From: JBAYZQ01 sp041672385
Lineage (GTDB): Bacteria > Spirochaetota > Spirochaetia > Sphaerochaetales > Sphaerochaetaceae
Direction of reading: 5' to 3'
NCBI GenBank assembly: GCA_041672385.1
Contig: JBAYZQ010000120.1
Span: 1 to 7,416, forward strand
Length of the DNA: 7,416 nucleotides
A model generated the notes under the pieces. It did not search any database. It saw only the letters and a list, made by a program, of their open reading frames with translations, and was not told the DNA's origin. The translations under genes were made by a program, and so were the position numbers. Of the stretch, positions 6,883 through 7,416 are shown one piece after another (the stretch's first letter is position 1; each line of letters begins with the position of its first letter).

Positions 6883-6914
6883 AAACTCCTGAAAATTACA
6901 ATTAAAAGGAGTTT
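6883..6914 (-). promoter_or_regulatory. RBS-masking hairpin in transporter mRNA leader
   Basis: Minus strand: AAACTCCT (6907-6914) is perfectly complementary to AGGAGTTT (6883-6890) across a 16-nt A/T-rich loop. The 3' arm contains the entire Shine-Dalgarno AGGAG of the transporter and ends 2 nt before its ATG. The 5' arm falls at the predicted transcription start. Folding would hide the ribosome binding site. The stem is short and its loop wide, so stability is modest. Confidence 0.6.
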
Positions 6915-6977
6915 AACAATTATCAAAAGAACATACAACAAAATCAAAAATATACAATAATGTTCTTGATAATGGTT
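6915..6977. repeat. Interrupted inverted repeat flanking the transporter promoter
   Basis: ATTATCAAAAGAACAT (6919-6934) and ATGTTCTTGATAAT (6960-6973) are inverted copies that differ only by two extra As in the left arm. After one mismatch the pairing continues for 3 bp outward (AAC/GTT). The arms are separated by 25 bp, with centres about 40 bp apart, close to four helical turns. One arm covers the predicted -10 and the other lies just upstream of the -35, as for a paired operator. Confidence 0.6.
6919..6947 (-). promoter_or_regulatory. Transporter promoter
   Basis: Minus strand: -35 TTGATT (6942-6947, 4/6), 17-bp spacer, -10 GATAAT (6919-6924, 5/6). The start point would be about 6911-6913, giving a leader of about 32 nt that begins with the 5' arm of the RBS-masking hairpin. 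Confidence 0.5.
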
Positions 6978-7056
6978 GATGATATTTTTTAATTTATTAG
7001 TTTATAATCAATTAAAAAAAAGTGCTTTCAAAATATATATTTTTTACAAACAAGTA

Positions 7057-7085
7057 TTGACCTTTAATTAGAAAAAATGTATAAG
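7057..7085 (+). promoter_or_regulatory. tRNA-Thr promoter
   Basis: -35 TTGACC (7057-7062, 5/6), an exact 17-bp spacer and -10 TATAAG (7080-7085, 5/6). The start would be near 7091-7093, about 20 nt before the mature tRNA. This is the best promoter match in the window. Confidence 0.75.
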
Positions 7086-7092
7086 TAACAGG

Positions 7093-7108
7093 GTCAATTG
7101 TTATTGAC
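7093..7108 (+). promoter_or_regulatory. Hairpin / small palindrome in tRNA-Thr leader
   Basis: GTCAAT (7093-7098) pairs perfectly with ATTGAC (7103-7108) across a TGTT loop. It spans the predicted start point to 4 nt before the mature tRNA 5' end. It could be an RNA stem in the leader that RNase P removes, or an operator at the start site. Function is unproven. Confidence 0.4.
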
Positions 7109-7112
7109 TTTT

Positions 7113-7186
7113 GCCACCTTAGCTCAGCTGGCCAGAGCACGTGATTTGTAATCTCGGGGTCGTCCGTTCGAATCGGACAGGTGGCT
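7113..7186 (+). tRNA. tRNA-Thr (anticodon UGU)
   Basis: Class I tRNA of 74 nt. Acceptor GCCACCT/AGGTGGC with discriminator T; D-arm GCTC AGCTGGCCA GAGC; anticodon arm CGTGA TTTGTAA TCTCG with anticodon TGT at 7147-7149; variable loop GGGTC; T-arm GTCCG TTCGAAT CGGAC. The anticodon stem has a T-T mismatch (7142 with 7154, positions 29-41). CCA is not encoded: the gene is followed directly by eight more Ts (7187-7194), which may serve as the termination tract. It is transcribed divergently from the transporter. Confidence 0.95.
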
Positions 7187-7194
7187 TTTTTTTT

Positions 7195-7416
7195 GGTTCA
7201 AAATAAGTTTCTGTTTAATTTGTATCAATATTTCCTTTTCATGCTATTTTTAGTAATCTTCATAAAGAAGTATTTAGTATCCTTAAAACCCTAAGCTTTT
7301 CTACAAGATTGGTGTACTATGTGATTTAAAATTCATTCCCATTTTTTATTAATTGTTAAACAAAAGTTTCTAATTTGAGGAATGTCAAAAGAAGAAGCAA
7401 GTGAATTGCTTTAGAG
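7195..7416. other. Right-edge stretch with no supportable gene
   Basis: About 220 AT-rich bases with stops in all frames. The only short open stretches lie near the edge: a plus-strand frame after GAGGA reading MSKEEASELL then TAG, and a minus-strand frame of about 25 codons ending INKKWE then TGA but preceded by an in-frame TAA. Neither is long enough to call. I see no tRNA, terminator or clear promoter here. Confidence 0.5.

Noticed and set aside
6985..7019. TTTTTTAATT...AATTAAAAAA inverted repeat as a bidirectional terminator
   Set aside because: Pure A/T stem with a 15-nt loop and no gene ending nearby; likely a product of base composition.
7113..7186. tRNA-Thr as an integration site
   Set aside because: No integrase gene and no direct repeat of the tRNA 3' end within the window.
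6911..7361. 12-bp inverted match GTTTAACAATTA (6911-6922) and TAATTGTTAAAC (7350-7361) flanking tRNA-Thr
   Set aside because: Short and AT-rich with no matching target duplication or element between the copies; chance is a sufficient explanation.

Overview
The window is strongly AT-rich bacterial DNA. Its core is a minus-strand block in the order dnaG (primase), rpoD (primary sigma factor), a coiled-coil/zinc-ribbon protein gene and rnpB (RNase P RNA). This order, the very acidic N-terminal insert in the sigma factor and the low GC content fit a spirochaete (Spirochaetota) best. That assignment is inference, since no phylogenetic marker was compared. Stops are TAA and TGA, so TGA is a stop codon here.

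Layout from left to right: (1) the first 36 codons of a minus-strand gene that looks like a B12-binding-type radical SAM protein (TIGR03960-like), running off the left edge; (2) a strong Rho-independent terminator; (3) rnpB, type A, minus strand; (4) the zinc-ribbon protein gene, rpoD and dnaG, tightly packed (9, 14 and -1 nt junctions); (5) a terminator and a tRNA-Tyr(GUA) gene, minus strand, with its own promoter; (6) about 170 bp of AT-rich spacer; (7) a minus-strand major facilitator superfamily transporter; (8) a divergent control region of about 230 bp holding a large interrupted dyad, the transporter promoter, an RBS-masking hairpin and a good promoter for tRNA-Thr; (9) tRNA-Thr(UGU), plus strand; (10) about 220 bp at the right edge with no gene I can support.

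The dnaG-rpoD-zinc-ribbon-rnpB block is a macromolecular-synthesis unit joining replication priming, housekeeping transcription and tRNA 5' processing. It probably forms one transcript starting just upstream of dnaG. The transporter is unrelated and has the most elaborate visible regulation: the dyad flanks its promoter, and its Shine-Dalgarno sequence lies inside a perfect 8-bp inverted repeat at the predicted mRNA 5' end. I see no phage, CRISPR, insertion sequence or defence system. Most of the window is ordinary core genome; the most unusual features are the transporter leader, the sigma-factor insert and the way rnpB is embedded.
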